A DNA stretch of 64,000 nt from contig NZ_JAMQCO010000005.1 of the NCBI RefSeq assembly GCF_023702225.1, forward strand, positions 1 to 64,000. The letters are read 5' to 3'. Under the pieces are notes generated by a model. That model worked only from the letters and a program-made list of their open reading frames with translations. It was not told the DNA's origin and made no database searches. Positions 1-8,493 of the stretch are shown here, one piece after another. The DNA comes from Aureimonas altamirensis (GTDB lineage Bacteria > Pseudomonadota > Alphaproteobacteria > Rhizobiales > Rhizobiaceae). Numbering within the stretch: position 1 is the stretch's first letter; each line of letters opens with the position of its first letter. The translations under genes were made by a program, and so were the position numbers.

Positions 1-1
1 C

Positions 2-97
2 AACAAGGACGAGGATGCTCCCATCTTCCAGGTCGCCGACTACGGACTCGTCGGCGACCTCTTCCAGATAATCCCGGAGCTTCAATCGAAGCTTTGA
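2..97 (+). CDS. etfA: Electron transfer flavoprotein alpha subunit, C-terminal end (partial)
   Basis: Only the last 31 codons are inside the window, ending in TGA at 95-97. The tail reads ...[17 protein letters not shown]..., which is the typical C-terminus of EtfA, the FAD-binding subunit that passes electrons from acyl-CoA dehydrogenases to ETF-ubiquinone oxidoreductase. The gene just downstream is hbdA, and an etfB-etfA-hbdA order is common in Hyphomicrobiales, which supports the call. The FAD-binding core lies off the left edge, so the identity rests on the tail and the context. Confidence 0.85.
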   Translation, partial: NKDEDAPIFQVADYGLVGDLFQIIPELQSKL

Positions 98-159
98 GAC
101 GATTATCATGCGTATGGGCGGCAGGAAGCCGCCCGTACGATATCTCCGGGGGAACTTGA

Positions 160-1038
160 ATGGTCGAGATTCGCAAGGTCGGCGTGATCGGGGCAGGACA
201 GATGGGCGTCGGCATCGCGCATGTGGCGGCGCTCGGCGGCTTCGATGTCATCCTGCAGGATGTGAGCCACGAGCGGGCGCAGGCCGGGCTGCAACGCATC
301 GAGGCAAACCTTGCGCGCCAGGTCGCGTCCGGCAAGCTGGCCGAGGACGCCAGGGCGGCGGCCCTGTCGCGGATCGCAGCCGCCGATGGCGTGCAGGCCA
401 TGCGCGACGCGGACCTCGTCATCGAGGCGGCCACGGAGGAAGAGGCCGTCAAGCGGCGGATCTTTCAACAGGTCTGCCCGGAATTGCGCCCCGACGCCAT
501 CCTGGCGACGAACACCTCGTCCATTTCCATCACGCGGCTTGCCGCGTCGACCGACCGCCCGGAACAGTTCGTCGGCATCCACTTCATGAACCCCGTTCCC
601 ATCATGAAGCTGATCGAACTGGTTCGCGGCATCGCCACGTCCGACGAGACCTTCGGATCGGCCAAGGCCTTTGCCGATAAGCTCGACAAGGTGACGACGG
701 TCTCGGAGGACTTCCCTGCCTTCATCGTCAATCGAATCCTGATGCCGATGATCAACGAGGCGATCTACACGCTGTACGAGGGCGTCGGCTCGGTCGAGAG
801 CATCGACACGTCGATGAAGCTGGGTGCGAACCATCCGATGGGGCCGCTGCAACTGGCCGACTTCATCGGCCTCGACACATGCCTGTCGATCATGCAGGTC
901 CTGCATGACGGGTTGTCCGATTCCAAGTACCGGCCTTGCCCGCTGCTGGTGAAGTATGTCGAGGCCGGCTGGCTCGGCCGCAAGGCCAAGCGAGGCTTCT
1001 ACGACTATCGCGGCGAAACGCCGGTTCCGACGCGCTGA
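160..1038 (+). CDS. hbdA: 3-hydroxybutyryl-CoA dehydrogenase
   Basis: This 292-residue protein has the usual length of a stand-alone 3-hydroxyacyl-CoA dehydrogenase. The N-terminus carries the NAD Rossmann loop VIGAGQMGVGIAH. The middle has EAATEEE and ATNTSSISIT, followed by the catalytic-histidine segment FVGIHFMNPVPIMKLIE. The C-terminal dimer domain includes NHPMGPLQLADFIGLD. It interconverts acetoacetyl-CoA and 3-hydroxybutyryl-CoA in short-chain fatty acid or polyhydroxybutyrate metabolism. It sits 62 bp after etfA on the same strand, probably in one unit. It runs convergently towards fabI, with only a weak GC-rich hairpin between the two. Confidence 0.93.
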   Translation: MVEIRKVGVIGAGQMGVGIAHVAALGGFDVILQDVSHERAQAGLQRIEANLARQVASGKLAEDARAAALSRIAAADGVQAMRDADLVIEAATEEEAVKRRIFQQVCPELRPDAILATNTSSISITRLAASTDRPEQFVGIHFMNPVPIMKLIELVRGIATSDETFGSAKAFADKLDKVTTVSEDFPAFIVNRILMPMINEAIYTLYEGVGSVESIDTSMKLGANHPMGPLQLADFIGLDTCLSIMQVLHDGLSDSKYRPCPLLVKYVEAGWLGRKAKRGFYDYRGETPVPTR

Positions 1039-1056
1039 AGGGGGGCGTGATGCCCC

Positions 1057-1908
1057 TTACTTGCCGACCTCGGCGCCCGGCTCGGCATCGCCCGCGATGA
1101 CGGCGCGGCGCTCCTGCGCCTTCAACTCGTCGAGCGCCGGCATCGACATGATGTTGTAGCCCGCATCCACATACTGGATCTCGCCGGTCACGCCATTGGC
1201 GAGATCCGACAAAAGGTACAGCGCCGCGCCGCCAACCTCGTCTATGGTGACGTTGCGGCGCATGGGGGCGTTGCGGCGCTGATAGTTCAGCATCAGCCGG
1301 GCGTCGGAAACACCCGCCCCCGCGAGCGTGCGCACCGGCCCCGCCGAAATGGCGTTGACGCGAATGTTGCGCGGCCCGAAATCGGCGGCCAGGTAGCGAA
1401 CCGAGGCCTCCAGCGCGGCCTTGGCCACACCCATCACGTTGTAGTTCGGCATGACGCGCTGCGAGCCGTCATAGGTCAATGTCAGCAGCGAGCCGCCATT
1501 GTTCATGATACCGGCAGCGCGCCGCGCGATCTCCGTGAAGGAGAAGCAGGAGATGACCATCGTGCGCACGAAATTCTCGCGCGTGGTATCGGCGTAAAGT
1601 CCCTTCAACTCGGACTTGTCCGAGAAGGCGATGGCGTGGACGACGAAGTCGATCCTGCCCCAGCGCTGCTCGAGAGTGTCGAAGGCGGCGTTGACGCTGG
1701 CGACGTCCTCGACATCGCAGTCGATGAGGACATCGCTGCCGATTTCCGCGGCCAGCGGCCGGACGCGCTTGCCGAAGGCATCGCCCTGATAGGTCAGGGC
1801 GATTTCGGCGCCATGGGCGGCGAGCAGGCGGGCGATGCCCCATGCGATGGAATTGTGGTTGGCGACGCCCATGACGAGCCCGCGCTTTCCCTTCATCAGG
1901 TCGCCCAT
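1057..1908 (-). CDS. fabI: Enoyl-[acyl-carrier-protein] reductase (NADH)
   Basis: The last reductive step of each fatty acid elongation cycle. The 283-residue product starts MGDLMKGKRGLVMGVANHNS and has the FabI-type cofactor loop, then LTLTYDGSQRVMPNYNVMGV followed by AKAALE, which carries the catalytic Tyr and Lys, then FGPRNIRVNAISAGPV. I chose the ATG at 1908 because the family begins there; the open frame runs 36 codons further up, into fabB. It is the third gene of a minus-strand fabA-fabB-fabI operon, 28 bp after fabB. This set supplies unsaturated as well as saturated acyl chains. Confidence 0.94.
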   Translation of the reverse strand: MGDLMKGKRGLVMGVANHNSIAWGIARLLAAHGAEIALTYQGDAFGKRVRPLAAEIGSDVLIDCDVEDVASVNAAFDTLEQRWGRIDFVVHAIAFSDKSELKGLYADTTRENFVRTMVISCFSFTEIARRAAGIMNNGGSLLTLTYDGSQRVMPNYNVMGVAKAALEASVRYLAADFGPRNIRVNAISAGPVRTLAGAGVSDARLMLNYQRRNAPMRRNVTIDEVGGAALYLLSDLANGVTGEIQYVDAGYNIMSMPALDELKAQERRAVIAGDAEPGAEVGK

Positions 1909-1936
1909 GGCCGATCCCTCTCTTGTTGTCAGTTGG

Positions 1937-3151
1937 TCAGACCCGGCGGAACACCAGTGTCGCGTTGGTGCCGCCGAACCCGAAGGAGTTGGACAGGACG
2001 GTATCGATCTTGGCATCGTCGATCCGTTCGCGGACGATGGGTATGTCCGCGAAATCGGGATCGATCTCGTCGATATGCGCGCTCTTGGCGATGAAGCGAT
2101 CGCGCATCATCAGGATGCTGTAGATCGCTTCCTGCACCCCGGTCGCGCCGAGCGAGTGCCCGGTCAGCGACTTCGTTGCCGAGATCGGCGGGATGGCGTC
2201 CCCGAACACCTCGCGGATCGCCGCGATCTCCTGCCGGTCGCCGACCGGCGTGGAAGTGGCGTGCGGATTGATGTAGTCGATCGGCGTATCCACGCCGGCC
2301 AGCGCCTGCTGCATGCAGCGCACGGCGCCCTCGCCCGAAGGGGCCACCATGTCGTAGCCGTCCGAGGTTGCGCCATAGCCGACGATCTCGGCCAGGATGT
2401 CGGCGCCGCGCGCCTTGGCGTGCTCGTATTCCTCCAGCACCAGCACGCCGGCGCCTCCGGCGATCACGAAGCCGTCCCTGTCCTTGTCGTAGGCGCGGGA
2501 TGCCTCCGACGGGCGGTCGTTGAAGCCCGAGGACATCGCGCCCATGGCGTCGAACAGCGCCGAAAGGGTCCAGTCGAGTTCTTCGCAGCCGCCGGCGAAG
2601 ATGATGTCCTGCCGGCCGGCCTGGATCGTCTCGTAGGCATTGCCGATGCAATGGTTGGACGTGGCGCAGGCCGACGATATGGAATAGTTGACGCCCTTGA
2701 TCTTGAACCATGTGGCAAGCGTCGCCGAGGCGGTCGAGCCCATGGCCTTCGGTACGCTGGTCGGCCCGATGCGCTTCGGCCCGCCCTTGTTGCGGGTGAT
2801 CTCCGCCGCCTGAACGATGGTCTGCGTGGAGGCGCCGCCCGAGCCCATGATGATGCCCGTGCGCGGGTTGGAGACGAGGTCCGTCGTCAGCCCGGCGTCG
2901 GCGATCGCCTGGTCCATGGCGATATGGTTCCACGCCGTGCCGCCGCCGTGGAAACGCATGGCGCGCCGGTCGAGCACGGTCGTCGGGTCCAGGGTCGGCC
3001 TGCCGTGCACGCGGCAGCGGAAATTCAATTCTTCGTATTCGGGCGCATAGGAGATGCCCGAGCGGGATTCCTTCAGCGAACGGGCGACTTCCTCCACGTC
3101 GTTTCCGATGGAGGAAACGATGCCCATGCCGGTTACGACGACGCGCTTCAT
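1937..3151 (-). CDS. fabB: 3-oxoacyl-[acyl-carrier-protein] synthase I
   Basis: Condensing enzyme of 404 residues. It contains the Cys-His-His triad of the KAS I/II fold: the nucleophile in [18 protein letters not shown], histidines in [11 protein letters not shown] and [10 protein letters not shown], and the glycine-rich C-terminus [17 protein letters not shown]. Adjacency to fabA argues for FabB, which elongates the cis-3-decenoyl-ACP made by FabA, rather than FabF. The gene lies 28 bp after fabA and 28 bp before fabI on the same strand, so co-transcription is likely. Confidence 0.92.
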   Translation of the reverse strand: MKRVVVTGMGIVSSIGNDVEEVARSLKESRSGISYAPEYEELNFRCRVHGRPTLDPTTVLDRRAMRFHGGGTAWNHIAMDQAIADAGLTTDLVSNPRTGIIMGSGGASTQTIVQAAEITRNKGGPKRIGPTSVPKAMGSTASATLATWFKIKGVNYSISSACATSNHCIGNAYETIQAGRQDIIFAGGCEELDWTLSALFDAMGAMSSGFNDRPSEASRAYDKDRDGFVIAGGAGVLVLEEYEHAKARGADILAEIVGYGATSDGYDMVAPSGEGAVRCMQQALAGVDTPIDYINPHATSTPVGDRQEIAAIREVFGDAIPPISATKSLTGHSLGATGVQEAIYSILMMRDRFIAKSAHIDEIDPDFADIPIVRERIDDAKIDTVLSNSFGFGGTNATLVFRRV

Positions 3152-3179
3152 GCCAAAGGCCCTTCTTTTCTATGGATGC

Positions 3180-3701
3180 TCAAGCTGCGTCCGCGTCCCG
3201 GAACAGGCCGACACGCAGATCGCTGGCGCGATAGATGACCTCGCCATCGGCCTTCATCCAGCCCTCGGCGATGCCGAGCTTGAGTTTGGAGCGCATGACG
3301 CGCCGGAATTCGACCCCGTACTCGACCAGCTTGACGTCCGGCGTCACCTGCCCGGTGAACTTGACCTCGCCGACGCCCAGCGCCCGGCCGCGGCCCGGCT
3401 CGCCCAGCCAGCCCAGGTAGAAGCCCGTCAACTGCCAGAGGGCGTCCAGCCCCAGGCAGCCGGGCATGACCGGATCTCCCTGGAAATGGCAGGCGAAGAA
3501 CCAGAGGTCGGGAGATACGTCGAACTCGGCCTTGATGGACCCCTTGCCGAACTGGCCGCCGTCTTCCGTGACTTCGGTGATCCGGTCGAACATCAGCATG
3601 GGGGGAAGCGGCAATTGCGCATTGCCGGGCCCAAACAGCTCTCCACGGGCGCAAGCGAGAATATCCTCCTTGCCGAACTGCGTCTGTCTGGTGTCCATCA
3701 T
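3180..3701 (-). CDS. fabA: 3-hydroxydecanoyl-[acyl-carrier-protein] dehydratase/isomerase
   Basis: FabA dehydrates 3-hydroxydecanoyl-ACP and isomerises the product to cis-3-decenoyl-ACP, the branch point to unsaturated fatty acids. The 173-residue length matches the family (about 172). The hot-dog active site is visible as [20 protein letters not shown], with the catalytic His and the Asp on the following helix. Two ATGs stand in tandem (3701 and 3698); a GGGGAG stretch lies upstream. It is the first gene of fabA-fabB-fabI and is divergent from the small secreted-protein gene and irr. Confidence 0.94.
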   Translation of the reverse strand: MMDTRQTQFGKEDILACARGELFGPGNAQLPLPPMLMFDRITEVTEDGGQFGKGSIKAEFDVSPDLWFFACHFQGDPVMPGCLGLDALWQLTGFYLGWLGEPGRGRALGVGEVKFTGQVTPDVKLVEYGVEFRRVMRSKLKLGIAEGWMKADGEVIYRASDLRVGLFRDADAA

Positions 3702-3846
3702 GCTGCCCGTTTCTCCCCGCTTCAGTGATTGCCGCCGTTGCGCGCGAGGCGGGGCGACGGCTGCCCTGACTGTTTCAGGTGTGCCCCTTAGCATGGGCCG
3801 GCCCCGTGGCAAATCCCGTCCGATTCGGATCGCGGCAATATGAGGT

Positions 3847-4299
3847 ATGAACGGAATGCAAATCGCCCTGCGGTTTCTGGGATTTTTTCTCCCGCTCATC
3901 GTCTGCGGTCCGGCGCCGGCAGCCACCTGGGGGTTCTCGGATGGCGCGGCCCCGTCGCTGGCCTTCGACGGCGGCAGCGCCGGCCCATCGTTTCGCTGCA
4001 TGGGCGAAGGCACCGTTCAGACGACCGTGCCGGGTGGCGGCGGGCGCTTCGAGCCGGGCCGCGCCTACACGGTGACGTTGTCGGTCGACGGGCTTGCCTT
4101 CCTGATGACGATGCGGGTCGAGCCGCAGGCCGGGGGCGACGTCTTCGTGCTTCTTCGATCGCTTGCCGAAAGCGAAGACCTGCTTGCCGCGCTGGCCCGC
4201 GGCAAGGACCTCGAGGTCGCTTCGCCGGCCGGGCATTACCGCCTGCCGCTGGACGGAAGCGCGCGGGGCGTGGCCGCCCTGCGGCGAGCCTGCGCCTGA
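3847..4299 (+). CDS. Hypothetical secreted protein
   Basis: A 150-residue protein I do not recognise. It begins with a clear Sec signal peptide: a short polar start, the hydrophobic run [14 protein letters not shown], and APAA before TWGF, suggesting cleavage near residue 26. The mature part (about 125 residues) is predicted beta-rich and has two cysteines, in SFRCMG and at the C-terminus LRRACA, which may form a disulfide in the periplasm. It lies in the fabA-irr interval, facing away from fabA and on the same strand as irr. The signal peptide argues for a real gene. Confidence 0.7.
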   Translation: MNGMQIALRFLGFFLPLIVCGPAPAATWGFSDGAAPSLAFDGGSAGPSFRCMGEGTVQTTVPGGGGRFEPGRAYTVTLSVDGLAFLMTMRVEPQAGGDVFVLLRSLAESEDLLAALARGKDLEVASPAGHYRLPLDGSARGVAALRRACA

Positions 4300-4419
4300 T
4301 CGGCGCCGGCCTGCTGCGGATTTGTTTTTCCCGCCGGAAAAGACTATCTCTTGAACGTGCGGGCGAAACCCCGTAAAAGTGGATCATCGTTGTCAAGTTA
4401 TTCAGATGGTGTCGAAGTG

Positions 4420-4872
4420 ATGGACGAACGTGCAGTTGCGAAAACCGTGGCCGGCGGGCGTCAGCTTTCCTATTGCGTGTTCGAGCGCCTGCGCGCCGCG
4501 GGCCTGCGTCCGACACGGCAGCGCGTGACGCTGGGCAACCTGATCTTCGGTGCGGGCGACAGGCACCTGTCCGCCGAAGAGCTGCACGAAGAGGCGCACA
4601 AGGCCGGCGAGCCGGTATCGCTGGCCACCGTCTACAATACGCTGCACCAATTCACGGATGCCGGCCTGGTGCGCCCGATCTCGGGCGAGGGACAGCGCAC
4701 CTATTTCGATACCAATACGTCGGATCATCACCACTTCTTCCTGGAGGAAGAGAACATGATGATCGATATTCCGGACGGTTCGATCCGCATACAGGATCTG
4801 CCCGCGCCGCCCGAGGGCATGGAAATCGTCAATGTGGACGTCGTCGTGCGGCTTCGCCGACGGCCCTCCTGA
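4420..4872 (+). CDS. irr: Fur-family iron response regulator Irr
   Basis: Haem-sensing regulator of iron and haem genes in Hyphomicrobiales. From the ATG at 4420 the protein is 150 residues. The winged-helix starts at GLRPTRQRV and includes SLATVYNTLHQFTDAGLV. The dimer domain carries the triple histidine HHH at residues 103-105 (SDHHHFF), the haem-binding signature that distinguishes Irr from Fur. An in-frame start at 4351 would add 23 residues; I prefer 4420 because those extra residues are low in family resemblance. Its position beside fabA is a conserved arrangement in this order. Confidence 0.92.
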   Translation: MDERAVAKTVAGGRQLSYCVFERLRAAGLRPTRQRVTLGNLIFGAGDRHLSAEELHEEAHKAGEPVSLATVYNTLHQFTDAGLVRPISGEGQRTYFDTNTSDHHHFFLEEENMMIDIPDGSIRIQDLPAPPEGMEIVNVDVVVRLRRRPS

Positions 4873-4898
4873 CGGGCCGAAGCCCGCCTTGCCGTCGA

Positions 4899-5435
4899 TC
4901 AGTTGAACGATTCGCCCGGATAGACGCCCCAGAGCTCGTTCTGGGAGACGAATCCCTTGCGATCCGCGACATCGACCCGGCAGGTGGAGCCGTTGCACTC
5001 TTCGACCCGCACGATGACGCCCGGCTCCAGCATGGCGACCGGCCCGCTTTCAGCGGCGGCGGCGCGGCGCACCTGGACCTTGAAATCCTCGCCCTTGCGC
5101 CACGGAGTGGCGATGGCGGTGCGTTGGCCGGACAGGAGCGAATAGTAGACCCATCCTTCCGAGCCCTCGCTGTCGCGTACGCGACGCCATTGCTCGAACT
5201 CCTGGATGATCTCCACCGGCAGGCCCCGCTTGCTGTAGCGCCACGATACGGGGAAGTCGCGCCCCGGTCCGACCCGCAGGTTCACCTGCTCGGCCTTGAA
5301 CGACACGAAGCGCGGCAGCGGCAGCTTGTCGGGGTCTGCGGCGTCTTCGTTGGCCTGCTGGGCTTGTGCGGCATGGCCGAGCGTCAGGGCGCAGGCGATG
5401 GTAAGAGCGATGCGGCGGAAAGGAATGTTGGCCAC
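4899..5435 (-). CDS. SH3-domain periplasmic protein
   Basis: From a GTG at 5435 the product is 178 residues, with a signal peptide (PFRRIALTIACALTLGHAAQAQ). Two SH3-like repeats follow: the first begins at VNLRVGPGRDFPVSWRY and the second covers MLEPGVIVRVEECNGSTCR. The segments WRRVRDSEGSEGWV and YYSLLSGQRTA are typical of bacterial SH3 domains that bind cell-wall material. The start was chosen because AGGGAAAGAC precedes the GTG; an ATG at 5492 is possible but would put a long polar stretch before the signal peptide. The gene is convergent with irr. Its exact role is unknown. Confidence 0.8.
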   Translation of the reverse strand: MANIPFRRIALTIACALTLGHAAQAQQANEDAADPDKLPLPRFVSFKAEQVNLRVGPGRDFPVSWRYSKRGLPVEIIQEFEQWRRVRDSEGSEGWVYYSLLSGQRTAIATPWRKGEDFKVQVRRAAAAESGPVAMLEPGVIVRVEECNGSTCRVDVADRKGFVSQNELWGVYPGESFN

Positions 5436-5591
5436 GTCTTTCCCTTGGCTGGTCGGATTTCGCCCCGTCGGGGCATCGGCCTCTTGTCGCATGGCTTTGG
5501 TTAACAAGTTTTCATCGCATGCAGGGCGGAGTATGTCGGCGCGCATCCAGTGTGCTATCCATGCGAGCACGGAGGGACCATCGGGAGCGAC

Positions 5592-6593
5592 ATGACGGAA
5601 CGGCGGGCTTTGGTGGTGGCGTTGACGCGCCGGTTGCCTCAGGAAATCGAACGGCGCATGGAGGAATTGTTCCGCGTGGCGCGTCCACCGCAGGATGGCG
5701 CGATGACGCGCCGCCAGCTGGCGGCCGCCATGGAAGAGGCGGACGTCCTTGTGTCCACCCTCAACGACCGGATCGACGCCGAACTTCTGGCTGCGGCCGG
5801 CCCGCGCCTGAAGCTGATCGCCCAGTACGGCGCAGGCACCGACAATATCGACATCGACGCCGCGCATCGGGCGGGCATCACGGTCACCAATACGCCGAAC
5901 GTCCTGAACGAGGATACCGCGGACATGACCATGGCGCTGATCCTGGCTGTCGCGCGCCGCGTCGTGGAGGGCAGCCGCGACCTTCTCGACGATGGCGCAT
6001 GGCCCGGCTGGTCGCCGGATTTCATGCTGGGCATGCGGCTGTCCGGAAAACGGCTGGGCATCGTGGGCATGGGCCGCATCGGAACCGCCGTCGCACGCCG
6101 GGCGCGCGCCTTCGGAATGGAAATCCACTACCACAACCGCAACCGCGCCAGCGAGCGGACGGAGGGCGAGCTTGCCGCCACCTATTGGGAGAGCCTGGAC
6201 CAGATGCTGGCCCGGGTGGATGTCGTTTCCGTCAACTGCCCCTACACGCCGGCCACCTACCATCTTCTGTCGCGGCGTCGTCTGGCGCTGATGCAGCCCA
6301 CGGCGCTGCTGGTGAACACGGCGCGCGGCGAGATCGTCGACGAGGATGCGTTGATCGAGCTTCTGGAGGCCGGCAGGCTCGGCGGCGCCGGCCTGGACGT
6401 CTTCGAAGCGCAGCCCCGGCTGAACGAGCGGCTCGTGCGGCTGGCGCAGCGCAACCGTGTGACGCTCCTGCCGCACATGGCCTCCGCCACGCGCGAGGCG
6501 CGGCTGGACATGGGCGAAAAGGTCATCATCAACATCCGGACCTTCATGGATGGGCACCGGCCGCCCGACCGCATCCTGCCCGGGCGCGGCTGA
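5592..6593 (+). CDS. D-2-hydroxyacid dehydrogenase (NAD-dependent)
   Basis: A 333-residue member of the D-isomer specific 2-hydroxyacid dehydrogenase family. It has the N-terminal substrate domain with AQYGAGTDNIDIDAA, the Rossmann motif LGIVGMGRIGTAVARRA, then VDVVSVNCPYTPAT, the Arg-containing LLVNTARGEIVDEDAL, the Glu-containing GLDVFEAQPRLN and the catalytic His in LLPHMASAT. Glyoxylate/hydroxypyruvate-type or gluconate-type reductase activity is plausible; the sequence does not settle the substrate. The ATG at 5592 was chosen over an earlier frame start at 5550 because the conserved fold begins there. Confidence 0.87.
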   Translation: MTERRALVVALTRRLPQEIERRMEELFRVARPPQDGAMTRRQLAAAMEEADVLVSTLNDRIDAELLAAAGPRLKLIAQYGAGTDNIDIDAAHRAGITVTNTPNVLNEDTADMTMALILAVARRVVEGSRDLLDDGAWPGWSPDFMLGMRLSGKRLGIVGMGRIGTAVARRARAFGMEIHYHNRNRASERTEGELAATYWESLDQMLARVDVVSVNCPYTPATYHLLSRRRLALMQPTALLVNTARGEIVDEDALIELLEAGRLGGAGLDVFEAQPRLNERLVRLAQRNRVTLLPHMASATREARLDMGEKVIINIRTFMDGHRPPDRILPGRG

Positions 6594-6599
6594 GGATGT

Positions 6600-7346
6600 T
6601 TAGCGCCGGTAGCGGATTTCGCTGAAGCGCATCGCCAGGACATCGACCATCAGCAGCCGGCCGATCAGCGGGTCGCCGATGCCGCAGATATGCTTGACCG
6701 CCTCGGCGGCTGCCATGGTGCCGAGGATGCCGGTGACGACGCCGAGGATGCCGGCCTCGGCGCATGTCGGCACGGAGCCTTCCGGCGGCGCCTCCGGGAA
6801 CAGGTCCGTCAGGCGCGGCGCAGGGCTGCCATCGGGCAGGTCCATGAAGGGCGCAAGCAGCGTCAGCGAACCGGAGAACCTCTGGACGGCAGCCTGGACC
6901 AGCGGCTTGCGGGCCCTTTCGCACAGGGCCGCGACCGCATAGCGGGTGGCGAAATTGTCGGACCCGTCGATGACGAGATCGTAGCCCTCGACGATGTCCA
7001 TGCCGTTGTCCGTGGTCAACCGCAGGGGGTGCCGCTCGATTGCGACATGCGGGTTGAGCGCGTGCAGCCGGTGCGCGGCCCGATCGACCTTGGCCGCGCC
7101 GATATCGGCGGTTCCGTACAAGACCTGCCTCTGCAAATTCGACAGGCTCACGACGTCGTCGTCGACGAGGCCCAGCGTACCAATGCCTGCGGCCGCCAGA
7201 TAAAGCGCGGCAGGGGCGCCGATGCCGCCGGCGCCGACGAGAAGAACGCGGGCGGCCTTCAGCTTCTGCTGGCCGGCGCCGCCGACCTCCGACAGCATGA
7301 TGTGGCGGGCATAGCGTTGCAGCTCTTGCGGTTGAAGCATCGTCAT
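6600..7346 (-). CDS. MoeB/ThiF-family adenylyltransferase without zinc cysteines
   Basis: An E1-like protein of 248 residues that would adenylate the C-terminal glycine of a sulfur-carrier such as MoaD or ThiS. The nucleotide loop is GAGGIGAPAALYLAAAGIG, followed by VDDDVVSLSNLQRQVLY and VIDGSDNFATRYAV. The cysteine segment VPTCAEAGILGVVTG is present, but the CxxC zinc pairs of E. coli MoeB are not seen; the region reads DGSPAPRLTDLFPEAPP instead. It overlaps recF by four bases (ATGA), so it is the last gene of the dnaA-dnaN-recF unit. It could serve molybdopterin or thiamine synthesis. Confidence 0.83.
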   Translation of the reverse strand: MTMLQPQELQRYARHIMLSEVGGAGQQKLKAARVLLVGAGGIGAPAALYLAAAGIGTLGLVDDDVVSLSNLQRQVLYGTADIGAAKVDRAAHRLHALNPHVAIERHPLRLTTDNGMDIVEGYDLVIDGSDNFATRYAVAALCERARKPLVQAAVQRFSGSLTLLAPFMDLPDGSPAPRLTDLFPEAPPEGSVPTCAEAGILGVVTGILGTMAAAEAVKHICGIGDPLIGRLLMVDVLAMRFSEIRYRR

Positions 7347-8485
7347 GACGCAAGCGATCCGTTGGTGGCGGCCAGGATTTGGGCGCGGCCTTCCAGCGCG
7401 TCGAACAGCGCACGGTCGGTGCCCGTCATGAAGCTTTGTACGCCGAGTCGGTCGAGGATGTCGAACAGCGTCGCCCGGCGGCCGGGATCGAGATGGGCGG
7501 CGACCTCATCCAGCAGCAGGATCGGCGGGAGGCCGCTGGACTGCCGCACAAGGTCGGCATGGGCCAGCACCAGGCCGATCAGCAATGCCTTCTGCTCGCC
7601 GGTCGAGGCGAGGCCGGCCGGCATCGACTTGGCGAGGTGCGTTACCAAGAGATCGGCGCGATGCGGCCCTTCCAGCGTCCGTCCGGCCGCCCGGTCCAGC
7701 CCGCGCGATCGCCGCAACCGTGCCGCGATCTCGTCTTCCACGTCGATGCCGGGACGCGACAGATCGAGCGCGCCGTAGCCTGCATGGAGCTCCAGCCCGG
7801 CCAGGGGAAAGGTTCCGTCCGCCGCCGGCCCGCCATGAATTGCCGCTGCAAGGCGATGCACCGTTTCGGCCCGCGCCAGGGCGATGGCAAGGCCCAGTTC
7901 TGCCATCTGGACCTCGATGCCCGACAGCCAGGCGTCGTCCCCGCGATCCGCGGCCAGAAGGCGATTGCGGCCGCGCATCGCCTTTTCGAAGTCGGTGGAG
8001 CGTCGCCCATGCTCCGGATGCAGGGTCAGGACAAGGCGATCCAGGAAACGGCGGCGCTCGGCGGCGGGCCCGGTGAAAAGCCCATCCATCGCCGGTGTCA
8101 GCCACAGGATCCGGCAGAGGTCTAGAAGCTCTTCGGCGCTGCGGGCCGCCACCGCGTCGATCCGCACCTGCCGCTGCGGCCCGACGCCGGCCTCGGGCCG
8201 CATCAGCGTCAGGACATCGGCCGGTTCGTCATGGGGGCGGGCAAGGCCCGCGCGGACGGAGAAGCCGCCGCTGCCGGCCACGCGCGCCATCTCGCCATAG
8301 GTGGCGCGGCGCAGGCCGCGTCCCGGGGTCAGCAGCGACACGGCCTCGATGAGATTTGTCTTGCCGGCGCCGTTGTCGCCGGCCAGCACCACGAAGCGCG
8401 ACCCTATATCGAGCCTCAGCGTCGTGTAGTTTCGAAAATCGGCAAGACGCAGTTCGGTGACGCGGCCGGGGCCGGGATCGTCCAT
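7343..8485 (-). CDS. recF: DNA replication and repair protein RecF
   Basis: SMC-like ATPase that loads RecA on gapped DNA with RecO and RecR. From the ATG at 8485 it has 380 residues, near the family length. Walker A is GDNGAGKTNLIEAVS (about residues 36-50), the ABC-type signature lies in LASTGEQKALLIGLVLAHA, and Walker B is ILLLDEVAAHLD. The frame stays open far upstream into dnaN, but homology starts at VTELRLADFRNYTTL. It lies 8 bp after dnaN and overlaps the MoeB-like gene by four bases. Confidence 0.94.
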   Translation of the reverse strand: MDDPGPGRVTELRLADFRNYTTLRLDIGSRFVVLAGDNGAGKTNLIEAVSLLTPGRGLRRATYGEMARVAGSGGFSVRAGLARPHDEPADVLTLMRPEAGVGPQRQVRIDAVAARSAEELLDLCRILWLTPAMDGLFTGPAAERRRFLDRLVLTLHPEHGRRSTDFEKAMRGRNRLLAADRGDDAWLSGIEVQMAELGLAIALARAETVHRLAAAIHGGPAADGTFPLAGLELHAGYGALDLSRPGIDVEDEIAARLRRSRGLDRAAGRTLEGPHRADLLVTHLAKSMPAGLASTGEQKALLIGLVLAHADLVRQSSGLPPILLLDEVAAHLDPGRRATLFDILDRLGVQSFMTGTDRALFDALEGRAQILAATNGSLAS

Positions 8486-8493
8486 CGATGACC

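Noticed and set aside
1039-1056. Hairpin between hbdA and fabI as terminator
   Set aside because: The stem is only about six pairs (AAGGGG/CCCCTT) with a large loop and no T-tract.
1835-3238. 467-residue plus-strand frame opposite fabB
   Set aside because: It is antisense to a well-supported fabB gene, has no recognisable motif and arises from high GC in the third codon position.
4873-4898. CGGGC-CGAA-GCCCG hairpin between irr and the SH3 gene
   Set aside because: Five-pair stem without a T-tract; too weak to call.
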